Counted from the first letter of the stretch, positions 23,315 through 32,115 are shown. The stretch: 41,332 nucleotides of DNA from CAZSWR01 sp964610885 (GCA_964610885.1 CAZSWR010000020.1:1-41332), one strand, 5' to 3'. Notes: generated by a model not told the origin, from the letters alone. Numbers and translations: made by a program.

Positions 23315-24550
23315 ATGAAAAAATCATTATTACTACTTGCTGTATTGATTGTTGCTCTCCTGGCAAATTCATGCACAGAGGAGAAGACGATAATTAGCCC
23401 TCCGAGGGAATTCCAAAGCGATTTGCAGAAATTGGTCGATGCCGAGATGGCCAAAGTCAAAGCGCAGAAACCGAACATGCTCGGCGGGATGGCCCTATTC
23501 GTACTGACGCCCGACGCGCAAGTGTTTGTCTCGTCCGGTATCCCATCGGCCACGAAGGATATTCATTTCCGCGCAGCGAGCAACACAAAAACGCTCACGG
23601 CCGCCGCAATTCTATTGCTCCACGAGCGTGGCCAACTAAAAATAACTGACAAGATCACCGATAAAATCCCCGGCACAAACACGTCCTACGTCCCCGACGA
23701 CGAAGCCTGGGCAATTCCTTTCAAATCCGAGATCACGATCCTGCAATTGCTACAGCACAGGGCCGGAGTATTTGACATCACGAACAATGCCGTGCCGGAC
23801 ACCGTTTCGGCAGACGTACCATACAAAGGCAAATCATTTTTGGTGTACTACCTGGAGCAGGACGAATCGCGTACTTTCACGTTCGACGAGTTGGTGGGGG
23901 CCGTCGCCCGCTGCGGTATTTACCACTACCGTCCCGGCGAGGCATACAAATACTCCAACACAGGCTATTCGATACTCGGAAAAATAATCGAAAGGATTTC
24001 AGGCAAAAGCTACAGCCAGTTTATTATGGACGAAATCATTACGCCAATGGGGATGACAAATTCCTCGATGCCCTCGGTCGGCACCGACCAATCAATTCCG
24101 GCAACATTCGCCACCGGATACTATTTCACCGGCAGCGAATCCCTCGATGCAACACTTTCGAATATGTCTGGCAACGTGGCCGAGGGCAACCTGATCACAA
24201 CGCCTTCCGACTTGGCGAAATTCCTTCGCACACTGCTTCGGGGCGATGGCGTCCTTTCGGCCACAACCATCAGTTCGATTATGACGAATTGCATTCCCCA
24301 AAACGATTACTCGAACACAGCGTATGGCTGCGGACTGGGGCTAATCAACAATTTGGGCTATGGGCACAGCGGCGCGCACGCCGGCTACCTTTCGCAGATG
24401 GTGTACGTCCCGAATGCCGATATCTGTATCGTTATCTTCACGAATGTCTGGGATTATTCGAACGGAATGACTTCGCTAATGAAGCAAGTGCAAAATTTTG
24501 AGCCGATCCTGACCAAGGCCAAGAACATAGTCTGCTATGGCGAGAAATAA
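23315..24550 (+). CDS. Serine hydrolase of the beta-lactamase / D-Ala-D-Ala peptidase fold, lipoprotein
   Basis: 411 residues from the ATG at 23315. The signal peptide (KKSLLLLAVLIVALLANSC) ends in a lipobox. The class C fold motifs are present: SxxK as SNTK within AASNTKTLTAAAILLLHERG, YxN as YSN within AYKYSNTGYSILGKII, and the third box as HSG within GYGHSGAHAGYL. So the active site is intact. Family members include D-aminopeptidases, esterases and penicillin-binding carboxypeptidases; most are not resistance enzymes. Location at the membrane, probably periplasmic face or outer membrane. It is monocistronic, with a bidirectional terminator between it and the tRNA. Confidence 0.88.
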   Translation: MKKSLLLLAVLIVALLANSCTEEKTIISPPREFQSDLQKLVDAEMAKVKAQKPNMLGGMALFVLTPDAQVFVSSGIPSATKDIHFRAASNTKTLTAAAILLLHERGQLKITDKITDKIPGTNTSYVPDDEAWAIPFKSEITILQLLQHRAGVFDITNNAVPDTVSADVPYKGKSFLVYYLEQDESRTFTFDELVGAVARCGIYHYRPGEAYKYSNTGYSILGKIIERISGKSYSQFIMDEIITPMGMTNSSMPSVGTDQSIPATFATGYYFTGSESLDATLSNMSGNVAEGNLITTPSDLAKFLRTLLRGDGVLSATTISSIMTNCIPQNDYSNTAYGCGLGLINNLGYGHSGAHAGYLSQMVYVPNADICIVIFTNVWDYSNGMTSLMKQVQNFEPILTKAKNIVCYGEK

Positions 24551-24554
24551 TAAC

Positions 24555-24588
24555 AAAAAAGCCGAAATGATTTTCGTCTCGGCTTTTG
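24555..24588. terminator. Bidirectional terminator between the hydrolase gene and tRNA-Glu
   Basis: Stem AAAAGCCGA (24557-24565) with TCGGCTTTT (24579-24587). On the minus strand it is followed by six T and lies just after the tRNA 3' end; on the plus strand it follows the hydrolase stop by about five bases. Confidence 0.8.
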
Positions 24589-24660
24589 TGACCCCAACGG
24601 GATTCGAACCCGTACTGCCACCGTGAAAGGGTGGTGACCTATCCGTTAGTCGATAGGGCC
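24589..24660 (-). tRNA. tRNA-Glu (anticodon TTC)
   Basis: Minus-strand cloverleaf of 72 bases: 5' GGCCCTA, D-arm with CTAACGGATAG, anticodon arm ACCACCCTTTCACGGTGG with anticodon TTC, T-arm ACGGGTTCGAATCCCGT, and 3' TGGGGTC plus discriminator A. The acceptor stem has seven pairs, two of them G-T. The CCA end is not encoded. Confidence 0.96.
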
Positions 24661-24751
24661 ATTTTGAAAATTTATATATAAAAGAACTAAATTTTCAAGA
24701 ATACAAAATTAAGGACTTTTTCCAATATATGCAAGTTAAATATTTTTAATC

Positions 24752-25321
24752 ATGGAAAATATAAGCGACAGTATTTCTTTTCGTACCGACAGGTTGGAGC
24801 TTCGCGTGCTGCTGCCCGAGGATTTGGAGCTGATATACAATTACTACGCGAACAATATGGATTCGTTCAAACACATCATACCGTATTGCCATTACAGGTT
24901 CGACCGTGATTTCGTACTTCAATTATTGAATTTCGAGCTGAAGGATTTCCTCGACTCGAAGGCCGTGCGTTTCTACATATACCGTGCTGATCAAGTCGAA
25001 GAAGAGATTTTGGGAGATTTTTCGATTTTCGACATACGCCGTGGACTGTTCCAATCGGCCAGCCTCGGGTTCAAGCTACGCCGGGAGTGTCGCGGCCGGG
25101 GTATCATGAGCGAAGCGCTCCGTTTTGCAATCGAATACGCTTTCGGCACTCTGGGGCTGCACAGGCTCGAGATCCAGACCTCCACCGAAAACCGAGAGGC
25201 CATTCATTTGGCCGAAAAGCTCGGTTTCGAGCGCGTGGGGGCGGTGCGCGGATTCATCAAAGTCAATACCGAGTGGGAAGACTATTATTTATATTCTCTG
25301 CTCTCCGACGGCTATGTTTGA
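24752..25321 (+). CDS. GNAT family N-acetyltransferase, RimJ/RimL type
   Basis: 189 residues. It starts with FRTDRLELRVLLPEDLELIY, the usual first strand and helix of RimJ/RimL proteins. The acetyl-CoA motif A is GFKLRRECRGRGIMSEALRF (about 108-127, with R-G-R-G-I), followed by GLHRLEIQTSTENREAIHLA and EKLGFERVGAVRGF, the motif B region. Such enzymes acetylate N-terminal amines of ribosomal proteins or act on small molecules; the substrate is not evident. It lies between tRNA-Glu (opposite strand) and coaE, 107 bases before the latter, so co-transcription is uncertain. Confidence 0.9.
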   Translation: MENISDSISFRTDRLELRVLLPEDLELIYNYYANNMDSFKHIIPYCHYRFDRDFVLQLLNFELKDFLDSKAVRFYIYRADQVEEEILGDFSIFDIRRGLFQSASLGFKLRRECRGRGIMSEALRFAIEYAFGTLGLHRLEIQTSTENREAIHLAEKLGFERVGAVRGFIKVNTEWEDYYLYSLLSDGYV

Positions 25322-25428
25322 TGGGATGATGTTTTTTTCAGTATTAATTGAAATGAAACAGGTATTTTTGTATATGCGGAATTGCCGTTTATTTGAAGCA
25401 GAGTTTTCACATATTAGGATAAGTTGGA

Positions 25429-26064
25429 ATGGAATATTTTGAATCGGCCGTGGTCGGCATCACGGGAGGCATCGGGACAGGCAAATCGACCGTCGCGCAA
25501 ATTATCGCCGAGATGGGCTATCCAATGATTTCCACTGATGCAATCGCAAAAGAGATTATCCTTTCGGACAAAAAAGTTATTTCCGAAATCAAATCGGCAT
25601 TCGGCGACGAAGCATACAACGAAGACTCGACGCCAAACGCGAAATTCATCTCCGACGCTGTCTTTGGAAGCTCGACCGATGCGGACGCGCGTCTGCTCGT
25701 GCTGAATTCAATCGTCCACCCGCCCGTAATCGAAAGGCTTTCCGATATGGTGGCGGCGCTCGAGGACGAAGGCAAAGAAATCATCTTCGTGGAAAGCGCT
25801 TTGATTTTCGAGTCGGGAATCGAAGAGGATTTCGATTTCATAATCACCGTCGATGCGCCCGAGGAGGCTGTCGTGGCGCGCGTTTCGGGGCGAAGCGGGT
25901 TGACCCGCGAACAGGTGCTGGCGCGGATTTCGGGCCAAATGCCCAACAAAGAAAAAATTGCCGTTTCCGATTTCGTGATCGACAACAAGGGCACAATCGA
26001 CGAGCTGCGCACTTCGACCGAGATGATCGTCGAGGTGGTGAAATCCCTCGCCGGCTTGGACTGA
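25429..26064 (+). CDS. coaE: Dephospho-CoA kinase
   Basis: 211 residues. Walker A is GGIGTGKST (13-21) inside VVGITGGIGTGKSTVAQII, followed by MGYPMISTDAIAKEI, the CoaE pattern with conserved Asp. The lid region has LVLNSIVHPPVIERL (the 'HP.V' motif) and later VARVSGRSGLTREQVLARIS with Arg residues that close on ATP. The enzyme phosphorylates the 3' hydroxyl of dephospho-CoA, the last step of CoA synthesis. Length is normal. It is followed after 44 bases by nadC and then ogg2, an apparent operon. Confidence 0.95.
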   Translation: MEYFESAVVGITGGIGTGKSTVAQIIAEMGYPMISTDAIAKEIILSDKKVISEIKSAFGDEAYNEDSTPNAKFISDAVFGSSTDADARLLVLNSIVHPPVIERLSDMVAALEDEGKEIIFVESALIFESGIEEDFDFIITVDAPEEAVVARVSGRSGLTREQVLARISGQMPNKEKIAVSDFVIDNKGTIDELRTSTEMIVEVVKSLAGLD

Positions 26065-26108
26065 CACCACCAGAGTGAATCAGAATTTTAAATTATCCCG
26101 GAAAAAAT

Positions 26109-26963
26109 ATGATTGAATATCACCAATACAACACGCTTCCCGATGAATACATCGACAGGAAAATCGCAGAATACCTCGCCGAGGATTGTCCCGCAGGCGA
26201 CGCCACTACCGACCCGATTTTTATGGGCTACGAGGAGGTCTGCGCTCGGGCAGAGGCCGAGGAAGATTTAGTTTTCGCAGGCGCACCGATACTGAAGCAT
26301 TTCTTTGCCGTCGACAAAATTTCGGAACAAGCCGCCGACGGCCAGCGTATCCCGAAGGGCGGGATTATTGCCCGTTTCAGCGGTTCGGCCAAGGATATTC
26401 TCACAAAAGAGCGCGTGTTCCTGAACCTGATCCAAAGGCTTTGCGGCATCGCAACGCTCACGAGCAAATACGCCGAAATTGCTGCTCCGTGGGGCGTCCG
26501 CATTCTCGACACGCGGAAAACCACTCCCGGGCTGCGCCTTTTCGAAAAATATGCGGTTACGTGCGGCGGCGGATTCAACCACAGATTGGACCTTTCGAGC
26601 GGGATACTGATCAAAGACAATCACATCAACGCTGCCGGAAGTATCACCGGCGCGGTGGCGAAGTCCCGCGCAGCCAATTCAGGGCTGAAAATCGAAGTGG
26701 AAGTGGAAAACTTCGACCAGCTCCGCGAAGCAATCGATTGCGGCGCCGATGGGTTCCTTCTGGACAATATGCCCGTGGAAACCACTGTCGAAGCGGTCAG
26801 AATCGTTCGCTCTTCTCCGCGGGGCCAGGAGCTGTTCATCGAATCGTCCGGCGGAATCACGCTCGAAACCCTCTCGGGATACGTCCGTACCGGCGTTAAT
26901 GCAATTTCTGTGGGCGCGCTGACCCATAGCGCTCGCGCGGCAAACATACATCTGGAGTTCTAA
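26109..26963 (+). CDS. nadC: Quinolinate phosphoribosyltransferase (nicotinate-nucleotide pyrophosphorylase, carboxylating)
   Basis: 284 residues, normal for the family. Signature segments: EDCPAGDATTDPI near the N-terminus, LNLIQRLCGIATLTSKYAE, ILDTRKTTPGLRLFEKYAV with the substrate-binding Arg and Lys, CGGGFNHRLDLSSGILIKDN, KIEVEVENFDQLREA and ESSGGITLETLSGY. The enzyme makes nicotinate mononucleotide from quinolinate and PRPP in de novo NAD synthesis. No nadA or nadB is visible in the window. Its TAA is directly followed by the ATG of the glycosylase gene. Confidence 0.96.
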   Translation: MIEYHQYNTLPDEYIDRKIAEYLAEDCPAGDATTDPIFMGYEEVCARAEAEEDLVFAGAPILKHFFAVDKISEQAADGQRIPKGGIIARFSGSAKDILTKERVFLNLIQRLCGIATLTSKYAEIAAPWGVRILDTRKTTPGLRLFEKYAVTCGGGFNHRLDLSSGILIKDNHINAAGSITGAVAKSRAANSGLKIEVEVENFDQLREAIDCGADGFLLDNMPVETTVEAVRIVRSSPRGQELFIESSGGITLETLSGYVRTGVNAISVGALTHSARAANIHLEF

Positions 26964-27578
26964 ATGCCCACACTTTCTCCCGCGCTGATCGGCCTGTACA
27001 GAGACTCCCAAGCCGCAATTCGCGAGCGGCTTCGCGATTTCGCCAGTGTGCAGCCGGAAAACTATTTCTACGAAATGGCATATTGCATCCTAACTCCTCA
27101 GTCCAAGGCCGAAGGCGCCGAAAAGGCAATCGGCGAGCTTGAGGCCAGGGATTTCCTCGGCCGGCCTTTCGACAGCTCGGCTATACTCAGGAAATATGTT
27201 AGGTTCCACAACACCAAATCCGAAAGGCTCATCGCGATTGCCGGGTTGTATCCCGAGGTGGCGGAAATGCTCTCTCGTAGCCTTGCGCCCCTCGAAGAGC
27301 GAGCATGGCTTTTGCAGCGAGTCAATGGCTTCGGCATGAAGGAAGCGTCGCATTTCCTGCGGAACATCGGCCGGCGCGGGCTGGCAATTTTGGACAGGCA
27401 CATATTGAACCATCTGGCCGAGTGCGGAGTGATCGATCCGGCGGCCAAGATTGGGACAGCCGGCCGCTACCTGGAGGTGGAGGGCAAATTCAAGGAGTTC
27501 GCCCGGTCAGTCCAAATCGACATGGACGAACTCGACCTGCTGTTCTGGAGCGCAAACACCGGAGCGATAAGGAAATAG
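26964..27578 (+). CDS. N-glycosylase/DNA lyase, Ogg2 type (8-oxoguanine repair)
   Basis: 204 residues. The helix-hairpin-helix with the catalytic pair is LLQRVNGFGMKEASHFLRNI with Lys126 and, downstream, GLAILDRHILNHL with Asp144. The N-terminal part includes YEMAYCILTPQSKAEGAEKA, the 'ILT.Q...' pattern of the family. Ogg2 proteins, first characterised in archaea and also found in some bacteria, remove 8-oxoguanine and cut the strand by beta-elimination. The short length (about 200) and absence of the N-terminal Ogg1 domain fit Ogg2, not MutM. The start directly abuts the nadC stop, so it is co-translated. The next 330 bases hold only repeats. Confidence 0.88.
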   Translation: MPTLSPALIGLYRDSQAAIRERLRDFASVQPENYFYEMAYCILTPQSKAEGAEKAIGELEARDFLGRPFDSSAILRKYVRFHNTKSERLIAIAGLYPEVAEMLSRSLAPLEERAWLLQRVNGFGMKEASHFLRNIGRRGLAILDRHILNHLAECGVIDPAAKIGTAGRYLEVEGKFKEFARSVQIDMDELDLLFWSANTGAIRK

Positions 27579-27617
27579 CTATAGCACAGGAAATTATTGT
27601 AGGGACACCCGCCATTT

Positions 27618-27710
27618 GATTAGTTGATGTGGTAATATGATGATGTGCTGATTGTCTGAACTGTGATTTATCTGATTTCTATGATTAAAATGAGTTTTAC
27701 TTGCTACTTT
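27618..27710. repeat. Left inverted arms around the ORF6N gene
   Basis: Two modules: GATTAGTTGATGTGGTAA and ATGATGATGTGCTGATTG (27618-27655), and GATTTATCTGATTTCTATGA leading to AGTTTTACTTGCT (27665-27710). The reverse complement of 28449-28489 matches the second (GATTTATCTGATTCCAATGA, then TTTTAACTTGCT), and that of 28706-28780 resembles the first. The rest of the 27579-27910 gap is AT-rich with nothing recognisable. Confidence 0.65.
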
Positions 27711-27910
27711 TAACTTTCCCTTTCATCTTGAGATAAAAAGCACATATTATTCATAGCGCGAATACCGTCTGCATATTAAAAATAGTATCGCTATTTTATT
27801 CTAATTGAAATGCGAATGATTTGAAATACATGTAGGCCTGCTTGGCAAGTGCTTGCTCTCACTTTTGATGCAAAATGCTGAAATATTAATGAATTTTTAC
27901 TTAAATTGTT

Positions 27911-28449
27911 GTGGATATTAATAAGCTTGAAGAAGTCGAGAATCGAATAATCGTCATAAGGAATCAAAAGGTTATCTTAGATAGCGACCTTGCGGGTTTG
28001 TATGGCGTGGAAACTCGCGATATCAACAAAGCAGTGAAGAACAATCCAGACAAATTTCCCAAAGGATATTTCTTCGAGGTCTCAAAAGAGGAGAAGATGG
28101 AACTGGTGGAAAATTTCCACCACCTCAATCGATTGAAGTTCTCGCCTTCGATGCCTAAGGCATTTACAGAAAAGGGATTGTATATGATTGCAACAATCCT
28201 GAAGAGTCCAAAAGCTACTCAAACAACAATCGCAATAATTGAAACTTTCGCAAAGGAAAAAGTTTAACGAAAACTCTTCAAGACCTGAGCACAGCCATCG
28301 ATGACAAAAAGAAGAAAAGCCTGATGCAGAAAGGTGGCGAACTGATTTCCGAACTAATTGACGACAACTTGCATATCGAGCAAAGCGAAACTACAATCGA
28401 AGTTAACTTTGCTCTGCTCAAGCTAAAGCACACAATCAAAAGGAAATGA
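27911..28449 (+). pseudogene. ORF6N domain protein, single-base frame break
   Basis: From a GTG at 27911 the first frame encodes 118 residues: EVENRIIVIRNQKVILDSDL, AGLYGVETRDINKAVKNNPD, KFPKGYFFEVSKEE and SPSMPKAFTEKGLYMIATIL, the complete ORF6N (KilA-N-linked) domain found in phage and accessory loci. It stops at 28267 after ETFAKEKV. The usual helical C-terminus continues in another frame from about 28259: SLTKTLQDLSTAIDDKKKKS to LLKLKHTIKRK, ending at 28449. One additional A in the AAAAA run at about 28257-28261 would rebuild a protein of about 178 residues. ORF6N proteins are thought to bind DNA; function unknown. It is isolated, surrounded by inverted repeats. Confidence 0.82.
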
Positions 28450-28489
28450 GCAAGTTAAAATCATATTAATCATTGGAATCAGATAAATC
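28449..28489. repeat. Right inverted arm at the ORF6N stop
   Basis: AGCAAGTTAAAATCATATTA followed by ATCATTGGAATCAGATAAATC is the reverse complement, with few changes, of 27665-27710. It overlaps the last base of the (restored) ORF6N stop. Confidence 0.7.
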
Positions 28490-28502
28490 GACAAATGCCT
28501 TC

Positions 28503-28780
28503 AAACCTTCCGAAGGTTTTAACCTATGTATTACACAAAAAACTCTGTGGCATTAACCTTCGGAAGGTTCAGGATCTTTGAAAACCACCCCGCCCTTCGG
28601 GCACCCCTCCTTGGCAAAGAGTGGAACGTAAACAACTGACATGTAAGAAGTAAGAGTGATACTACTATTTGGAATGGTAGTATCACTTTCTCGGGGAAGC
28701 AATCACCTCATCATCTCAACATCGAATCATCTCATCTGCTCATCATCACATCACCACATCATCACATTAGCTAATCACCA
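28503..28780. repeat. Palindromes and inverted ATGATGTG run downstream of ORF6N
   Basis: AAACCTTC-C-GAAGGTTT (28503-28519) and AACCTTCGGAAGGTT (28555-28569) are two copies of one palindrome; AGTGATACTACTATT to AATGGTAGTATCACT (28655-28687) is a REP-like hairpin; 28706-28780 is a degenerate CATCATCACATCACC run. The 28450-28975 gap holds no gene. Its last 80 bases are AT-rich and should contain the promoter of the DUF2723 gene. Confidence 0.7.
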
Positions 28781-28975
28781 CACCACCTAATCATAACCCA
28801 CTGGCAGGCCGCTTGGGCAAATGCGAAAATGCTCAATAAAAAGTTTAACCAGCTGAATTTCTGTTATATTATATCGTGGGAATGTAGTAAATTTGCAGGT
28901 TGCAAGCGGTAGCGGTTTTGCGACTGCTTTGTGTTCGATAAATATGTAATTTGTTTAATAAATCACTGAGCGCAA

Positions 28976-31900
28976 ATGAATAATAAGCTCATTTATCGCG
29001 GGTTCGCAGCTATTTCCTTCGTGGTTACCTTTATCACGTATATGCTGACCGCCCAACCATCCACACCGTTTTGGGATTGCGGCGAGTTCACCTCGGCAAT
29101 CACTTGGCAACAAGTACCCCATCCGCCGGGATCGCCTCTGTTCCTGATGGCGGGCAAAATCGTTCAAATGGTATTTCCTTTTGGCGACATGAACTTCCGC
29201 GGGAACATGCTGTCTGTTTTTGCGACAGCCTTTTCTGTACTATTACTATACTTGGTGATTGTAAAGACCATTAATTGGTTCCGCAAGCAACCTGTCGAAT
29301 CCCTTGCAGATTCACTCTTGGTTTATGGTTCTGCCCTTGTGGGCGCTCTTGCCTTTTGCTTTACGGACACGTTGTGGTTCAACGGCGTCGAATCCGAGGT
29401 TTACGCTTCGACGACTGTGCTGACGATGATTTGTGTTTATTTGATGATGCGATGGAACGAAATGGCAGACCAACCGGGCCACGAACGCTACCTGATACTC
29501 TTAGCGTATCTGATTGTGCTTTCGTCCGGTGTGCACTTGCTTGCCATCCTTACTGTTTTCTCGATCGTCATGTTGGTTTATTTCCGCAAATACCACCCGA
29601 CACCAAAGAACTTCATTCTGATGGGAATCATCGCTCTTGTGGTTTTTGGTGCAATCTATAAGATTATTATTCCGATGACGCCGACTTTCCTTGCCGGATA
29701 TATCAGCTCTAAAGCTATCCGCGAGGGGGCCTCGCCGTCTTATTTCTTCAAAGCACTTCCATATCTTTCGGTTATTGGCGCTTCGCTTTTGCTCTGGTGG
29801 AGCCTTCGGAACAAAAAACCTGTCTTTGCTATTTGCTCGGCCGGTTTCGTGCTGATGATGGTGGCCTATACGATTAACTTCCACGTTATCATCCGCGCCA
29901 ATTCCAATCCTCCGCTGAACGAGAACGCCCCGAAGACTTGGGAAAAACTCGTTTCCTACTTGGGCCGCGAGCAATACGGCGAATCCAAAAACTGGCCGCG
30001 CCGCTTCAGCCAAGAACAACGCTACATCCGCTACTACGAAGAATGGAATGGCCACCAATTTGGCAAATGGACTCCGCCGGACGACCGTGGCGAGTTTTCG
30101 CAAGTTAACCTTGGCGGCGAATTGAGCTATATGTGGCACTACCAAATGAACCACATGTTCTTCCGCTATTTCTTCTGGAACTTCGTTGGCCGCGAAAGCG
30201 ACGTCCAAGACGCCTCGTGGGCCTTGACAAATAACAACAACATTGAAGCACTCAATTTCAACAATGGATACGCCTCAGAGTTTCCGATCAAATTCTATGG
30301 CTTGCCGTTAATTCTCGGCCTGATCGGACTATTCTATCACTATAAACGCGACAAGAAAACATGGTGGGTCTTCCTAATCATGTTTCTGCTGATGGGCGTT
30401 CTTGCCGCCATTGCCCAAAGCCAGCTGATGCCTCAGCCTCGCGAGCGCGACTACTTCTACACTGGGTCGTTTGCTGTATTCTGCCTGTGGATCGGAATTG
30501 GGGCCTATTATCTGGCCGAATGGCTCCGCAGCAAAAAAGACTCGGCAGCGGTCGTCGGCGGCTCTATCGTGGTTTCGATGCTGCTCGTGCCGGTTATCAT
30601 GGGCGCAAACGGCTGGAAGATGCATTCACGCGCCGGAAACTACCTGCCCTTCGACTTTGCTTATAATATCCTCCAAAGTTGCGAAAAAGATGCAATTCTG
30701 TTCACCGTCGGCGACAACGACACATTCCCGCTGTGGAATATCCAGGACGTGCTCGGAGTGCGCCGCGACGTCCGCGTCGTGAACCTCAGCCTGGGCGGCA
30801 CCGAATGGTATTGCCGCGAGCTTCGCGACCGCCAGCCCTGGGGCGCAAAATCAATTCCGCTGACGATACTGGACAACCAGGAACTGTTCAAGAATAACTA
30901 CGTCGTGGAGCGCCCGAAAGAACTCAGGGTCAACGTGCCGCTCGATGTTATGAGAAAATATACTTCTAACGACTCGATTCTTGCCAATCCGACATTCAAC
31001 ATCACCTACCGCGGCCGCAACCAATCCGCCGGCAAGGATATGCTCGTCTATATGGTCGATGATATGCTCATCTGGGACATCATTAAATCAACGAAATTCG
31101 AACGCCCTGTGTATTTCTGCGCAACGGCCGCCTACGACGCCCAACAGCACGGACTCGACCGCTTCCTGCGCAACGAAGGTATGGCCATGAGGCTTTGCCC
31201 CGTCGAACAGGTTGGGAACAATCAAGTGCCCGCTTACGACGACAAGATCACAATGGATTGCTTGGTGAATAACGTCGATAACTCGAACAATTATAGCACC
31301 GATCAGCATTACGGCTTCAAATTCCGCAACCTGAACAATATGGACGTATACTACGACGACGTCCACCGCAAGTATTTGGAATCGTACCGCGACCTGTATC
31401 TGCAATTCTCATCATACTTGGTTTCGATCAAAAAAGATACCGTGAACGGTATCAAAGTTATCGACAAAATGATGGAGCAGATCTCGCCAACACAATTCCC
31501 GTTGCTGTACAACAGGATGATACAAATTGCAAGGCTGTACAAAGACGCAGGCGCACATGCCCAAGCGGAAAAGTACGCTAAATTGGCCATGACCAACGCA
31601 AAACTCGTCATCGACAATCCGCACCTTCGCAATGCGCAATCGCACACGCTATACGAAGAGTTCACCGGCCGCGGCCGTAACGGCGTCGATGGCGCATACA
31701 AATCCTTAGCGGCAGCGTACTCGATTATCGGCGATTACGACAATGCAGTCGCGATTTATTTCACTCTCGTGGACAAGATCCAAGAACAAATGGCCAAAGT
31801 AGGCAATAATAAATCGGCCAAACAAGAAGTCGAACTCTATCAGAGGAATATCGGCTCCATTATCAGCCTGATTATTTACATGTCCGAAGACAGACTGAAA

Positions 31901-32077
31901 GACATCAAGAGCCAAAAAGGCGACGACGCAGCCGCCGCCGAAGGCGAAAAGATGGTGGCCAAATTCACCGAGAGGAAAGACGAGTTCAGTCAAGTTGTAG
32001 CCCAACAGTTGCAGCTGATGATTAAAAAATTCAAAGGCGAGAATATTGCTGAACTGATGGAATCCGCCCAAGAATAA
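28976..32077 (+). CDS. DUF2723 (TMEM260-like) membrane protein with C-terminal TPR region
   Basis: 1033 residues. It starts with a membrane helix and then PSTPFWDCGEFTSAITWQQV followed by PHPPGSPLFLMAGKI, the family signature (acidic pair in a first periplasmic loop, as in GT-C glycosyltransferases). About eleven or twelve membrane helices occupy residues 1-530. A large soluble domain follows (about 545-800) with ILFTVGDNDTFPLWNIQDVL, GVRRDVRVVNLSLG and LANPTFNITYRG. The last 200 residues are helical with TPR character (YNRMIQIARLYKDAGAHAQA). The family is widespread in Bacteroidota, Chlorobi and Ignavibacteria; its vertebrate homologue TMEM260 is a protein O-mannosyltransferase, so protein glycosylation is plausible but not shown here. 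Monocistronic, with a terminator downstream. Confidence 0.9.
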   Translation: MNNKLIYRGFAAISFVVTFITYMLTAQPSTPFWDCGEFTSAITWQQVPHPPGSPLFLMAGKIVQMVFPFGDMNFRGNMLSVFATAFSVLLLYLVIVKTINWFRKQPVESLADSLLVYGSALVGALAFCFTDTLWFNGVESEVYASTTVLTMICVYLMMRWNEMADQPGHERYLILLAYLIVLSSGVHLLAILTVFSIVMLVYFRKYHPTPKNFILMGIIALVVFGAIYKIIIPMTPTFLAGYISSKAIREGASPSYFFKALPYLSVIGASLLLWWSLRNKKPVFAICSAGFVLMMVAYTINFHVIIRANSNPPLNENAPKTWEKLVSYLGREQYGESKNWPRRFSQEQRYIRYYEEWNGHQFGKWTPPDDRGEFSQVNLGGELSYMWHYQMNHMFFRYFFWNFVGRESDVQDASWALTNNNNIEALNFNNGYASEFPIKFYGLPLILGLIGLFYHYKRDKKTWWVFLIMFLLMGVLAAIAQSQLMPQPRERDYFYTGSFAVFCLWIGIGAYYLAEWLRSKKDSAAVVGGSIVVSMLLVPVIMGANGWKMHSRAGNYLPFDFAYNILQSCEKDAILFTVGDNDTFPLWNIQDVLGVRRDVRVVNLSLGGTEWYCRELRDRQPWGAKSIPLTILDNQELFKNNYVVERPKELRVNVPLDVMRKYTSNDSILANPTFNITYRGRNQSAGKDMLVYMVDDMLIWDIIKSTKFERPVYFCATAAYDAQQHGLDRFLRNEGMAMRLCPVEQVGNNQVPAYDDKITMDCLVNNVDNSNNYSTDQHYGFKFRNLNNMDVYYDDVHRKYLESYRDLYLQFSSYLVSIKKDTVNGIKVIDKMMEQISPTQFPLLYNRMIQIARLYKDAGAHAQAEKYAKLAMTNAKLVIDNPHLRNAQSHTLYEEFTGRGRNGVDGAYKSLAAAYSIIGDYDNAVAIYFTLVDKIQEQMAKVGNNKSAKQEVELYQRNIGSIISLIIYMSEDRLKDIKSQKGDDAAAAEGEKMVAKFTERKDEFSQVVAQQLQLMIKKFKGENIAELMESAQE

Positions 32078-32115
32078 CAATAACGCTTGCGCCGCGCAAC
32101 CGGCACAAATCCAAG

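Noticed and set aside
22708..23553. 281-residue minus-strand ORF over the repeat gap and hydrolase start
   Set aside because: It reads through palindromes and antisense to a signal peptide; no family resemblance.
23315..24550. Beta-lactamase resistance gene
   Set aside because: The SxxK, YxN and HxG motifs define the wide serine hydrolase family; nothing points to beta-lactam hydrolysis.
27911..28449. Prophage remnant around ORF6N
   Set aside because: No integrase, structural or lysis gene lies nearby; the gene stands alone between repeats.
29501..30208. 235-residue minus-strand ORF in the DUF2723 gene
   Set aside because: Antisense to a clear membrane protein; charged, H/R/E-rich shadow composition.
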